Positions 62,368 through 64,000 of a stretch of 64,000 nt of DNA are shown one piece after another. The stretch's first letter is position 1, and the number at the start of each line of letters is the position of its first letter. Position numbers and translations under genes: made by a program. The notes below the pieces were generated by a model. That model was not told where the DNA came from. It saw only the letters and a program-made list of their open reading frames with translations, and searched no databases. Source of the stretch: Bacteroidaceae bacterium (lineage in GTDB: Bacteria > Bacteroidota > Bacteroidia > Bacteroidales > Muribaculaceae); the NCBI GenBank assembly GCA_021768245.1, contig JAETNO010000008.1, positions 1 to 64,000 of the forward strand, given 5' to 3'.

Positions 62368-63696
62368 ATGACGTTTAAAGCGAAAACTCTTTTACTGTCA
62401 TTGTTTTCAATGGCAGCGATGACGGCGCAGGCCGAGTTTACAACTTTCCCTGACGGCTCGAAGGTGCCGGCATGGTTCAATGATGTAAAGCCGGTGGAAA
62501 TAAACGGATTCGGCAAGCAATATGTCATTACTGACTACGGTGTGGTTAACGACAGTACATGCATACAGACGGAAGCTATCCAGCAGGTGATTGACCGCGC
62601 GGCTGAATCAGGAGGCGGTACGGTTGTTATTCCAGAGGGCACATATCTCACAGGATCGCTTTTTTTCAAGCCGGGGACTCATCTTCATCTTCTCAAGGGT
62701 GCGCGTCTCAAAGGAAGCGATGCGATTACCAACTATAAAATTATCAAAACCCGCCTTGAAGGTCAGACAATCGACTATTTCGCGGCTCTTGTAAACGCCG
62801 ACGGATGTGATGGATTCACTATCAGTGGAGAAGGTACGATTGACGGAAACGGACATCGTTTCTATGACGAATTCTGGCTCCGCAGGAAGGTGAACCGCAA
62901 ATGTACTAATCTTGAGGCCCTCCGTCCGCGTATGGTATACATATCGAACTCAAAGGATGTGACCGTCAATGGCATCAGAATGGTGAATTCAGGTTTCTGG
63001 ACCAATCATCTTTATAATTGCGAGCGCATAAAATATATCAATGTGACTATTCTCGCTCCTACCGACGGATATCCGAAAGGCCCGAGCACGGATGCTATAG
63101 ACCTTGATGTATGCAACGATGTCCTCGTCAGCGGTTGCTATATGAATGTCAACGACGATGGCGTTTGCCTTAAAGGAGGCAAGGGAACATATGTCGATAC
63201 GATTCCGGGTAACGGTCGCGTCTGCAATGTGATTGTTGACAGATGTACTTTCGGCAAGACAAATGCAGGTGTCACTTTCGGTAGTGAAGCCTGGGATTGC
63301 TCAAACGTTATTATGAAAGACTGTAAATTTGAGGGTACCTATCATGTCCTTCTCTTCAAGATGCGTCCCGATACCCCGCAGCAGTATCGCAACGTGTTTA
63401 TCGACGGTGCTACCGGTACGGTTAGGAACGCTGTCGAGGTTCAGACGTGGACTCAATTTTTTGACAAGGTTGCCCGTGACCCTATGCCCCCCTCAGGAGT
63501 GGACAACGTTACGTTTGTAAATGGCCATCTTGAATGTACCCGTGACTTCTATAGGGACAGGAAGACCGACGATTATACTCTCACCAATTTCACGTTTAAG
63601 GACATCTGGGCTGTGGATCCGTCAGGGGCCTTCAATCCCGGGAATATTGAGAATTGTGTGATTGAAAACGTCACTCTCAACGGTAAGGCTTATTGA
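62368..63696 (+). CDS. Glycoside hydrolase family 28 (polygalacturonase-like)
   Basis: A 442-aa exported enzyme with a signal peptide (about residues 1-22, ending TAQAE). The beta-helix has the GH28 features: STDAIDLDVCNDVLVSGC with an Asp, then NDDGVCLKGGK with the catalytic Asp pair, and GVTFGSEAW where the family often has a GHG motif. The final KMRPDT region is near the RIK position. It should cut alpha-linked galacturonic acid or related pectin units. No SusCD genes or other pectinases are near, apart from the DUF4450-like protein. Confidence 0.9.
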   Translation: MTFKAKTLLLSLFSMAAMTAQAEFTTFPDGSKVPAWFNDVKPVEINGFGKQYVITDYGVVNDSTCIQTEAIQQVIDRAAESGGGTVVIPEGTYLTGSLFFKPGTHLHLLKGARLKGSDAITNYKIIKTRLEGQTIDYFAALVNADGCDGFTISGEGTIDGNGHRFYDEFWLRRKVNRKCTNLEALRPRMVYISNSKDVTVNGIRMVNSGFWTNHLYNCERIKYINVTILAPTDGYPKGPSTDAIDLDVCNDVLVSGCYMNVNDDGVCLKGGKGTYVDTIPGNGRVCNVIVDRCTFGKTNAGVTFGSEAWDCSNVIMKDCKFEGTYHVLLFKMRPDTPQQYRNVFIDGATGTVRNAVEVQTWTQFFDKVARDPMPPSGVDNVTFVNGHLECTRDFYRDRKTDDYTLTNFTFKDIWAVDPSGAFNPGNIENCVIENVTLNGKAY

Positions 63697-63750
63697 TGGC
63701 GTTCTTGCCGTAATTGACTTTACGGAAATATATTGTCCTATTAAAAATAT

Positions 63751-63791
63751 GGAGACTGCGTCGCGGTGTATATTCCGCGATTGCAGTCTCC
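63751..63791. terminator. Bidirectional terminator
   Basis: GGAGACTGC and GCAGTCTCC pair, with an inner TCGCGG/CCGCGA pair around TGTATATT. The plus tail is GTTTATTT and the minus tail is ATATTTTTAA. It ends the GH28 transcript and the minus-strand recombinase transcript. Confidence 0.85.
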
Positions 63792-63804
63792 GTTTATTTG
63801 AGCA

Positions 63805-64000
63805 TTATACTTGCCCCACGGCTTTTATTACAAGCGAATTCGCATTGTCAATGGCTGTGGTGTCTATTGCCGCCAGATAAATTTGAGTGGTGGATTCTGA
63901 GTCATGTCCCATCCCCTCACTTATAAGGCTTATTGGTATGCCTGTGGTCCGTGCCGCCGAGGCCCAGCTATGGCGCGCGCAGTATAGGGTGATTGGGATT
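63805..64000 (-). CDS. Tyrosine recombinase (integrase), C-terminal part
   Basis: Only the final 64 residues are inside the window; the gene continues past the right edge. The frame runs from 63999 to a stop at 63805-63807. It contains TLYCARHSWASAAR (the region of the catalytic HxxR box, here with Tyr in the first place), then ISEGMGHDSESTTQIYL with the GH motif and the nucleophile Tyr, and a short C-terminal tail. This pattern fits Bacteroidetes site-specific integrases, including those that invert phase-variable DNA. Whether it is active is unknown. Confidence 0.88.
   Translation of the reverse strand, partial: IPITLYCARHSWASAARTTGIPISLISEGMGHDSESTTQIYLAAIDTTAIDNANSLVIKAVGQV

Overview
The window looks like chromosomal DNA of a gut Bacteroidales bacterium, most likely of the Muribaculaceae (S24-7) group; the family is inferred. 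The signs are: many promoters with the Bacteroidetes -7 box TAnnTTTG and little Shine-Dalgarno signal; PCMD-type surface proteins with a type IX-like C-terminal tail; type III glutamine synthetase; DapL-type lysine/diaminopimelate synthesis; a DUF4835/PorD protein beside coaBC and recN; and a Rho factor with a long disordered insert.

Layout. 1-5.9 kb: a gene-poor left edge with a possible micro-transcript, then a tandem-PCMD exported protein (minus strand) divergent from a PCMD lipoprotein and an outer-membrane barrel. 6-9 kb: a receiver/PEP-synthase-like protein. 9.2-18.3 kb, plus strand: TrkH, dapF, dapL, type III glutamine synthetase, a long PurF-like amidotransferase and a translationally coupled exported protein. 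18.3-19.2 kb: an EamA transporter (minus). 19.3-25.8 kb: dnaN, exonuclease, coaBC, DUF4835/PorD, recN, rlmB. 25.9-27.8 kb (minus): THUMP-like methyltransferase and tsaB. 27.9-31 kb: yicC, gmk, nadD, DUF5063, rpiB. 31.1-33.9 kb (minus): an acetyltransferase and rho. 34.5-37.9 kb: nusB-like, yajC, ybbR-like, coaE. 38-51.2 kb: an exopolysaccharide locus in two facing arms. The plus arm has Wza-like, Wzc-like, Wzy-like, glycosyltransferase and acyltransferase genes. The minus arm has a flippase, a glycosyltransferase/acetyltransferase fusion, a SurA-like foldase and a CgeB-like glycosyltransferase. 51.4-52.9 kb: guaB (minus). 53-54.1 kb: a small cassette with an SGNH hydrolase, a decayed gene piece and repeats. 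54.2-57.3 kb: proC-proB-proA. 57.4-60.3 kb: a large DUF4450-like putative glycosidase (minus). 60.4-60.5 kb: tRNA-Ser(GCT). 60.7-63.7 kb: a PepSY-like protein, an AI-2E family transporter and a GH28 enzyme. The right edge cuts through the 3' end of a tyrosine recombinase (minus).

How the genes work together. Most of the window is core metabolism and information processing: diaminopimelate, nitrogen assimilation, purines, proline, CoA, NAD, DNA clamp and repair, Rho/Nus. Accessory surface functions sit between these blocks. The polysaccharide locus holds export, chain-length control, polymerase and flippase candidates but no visible initiating phosphoglycosyl transferase. The most unusual parts are the divergent PCMD locus with its internal duplication, the receiver/ATP-grasp protein, the disordered Rho with a long leader, the GT2-acetyltransferase fusion, the SGNH cassette with its palindrome and gene remnant, and the possible micro-peptide transcript near position 530. 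No CRISPR array, complete insertion sequence, rRNA or replication origin was seen.
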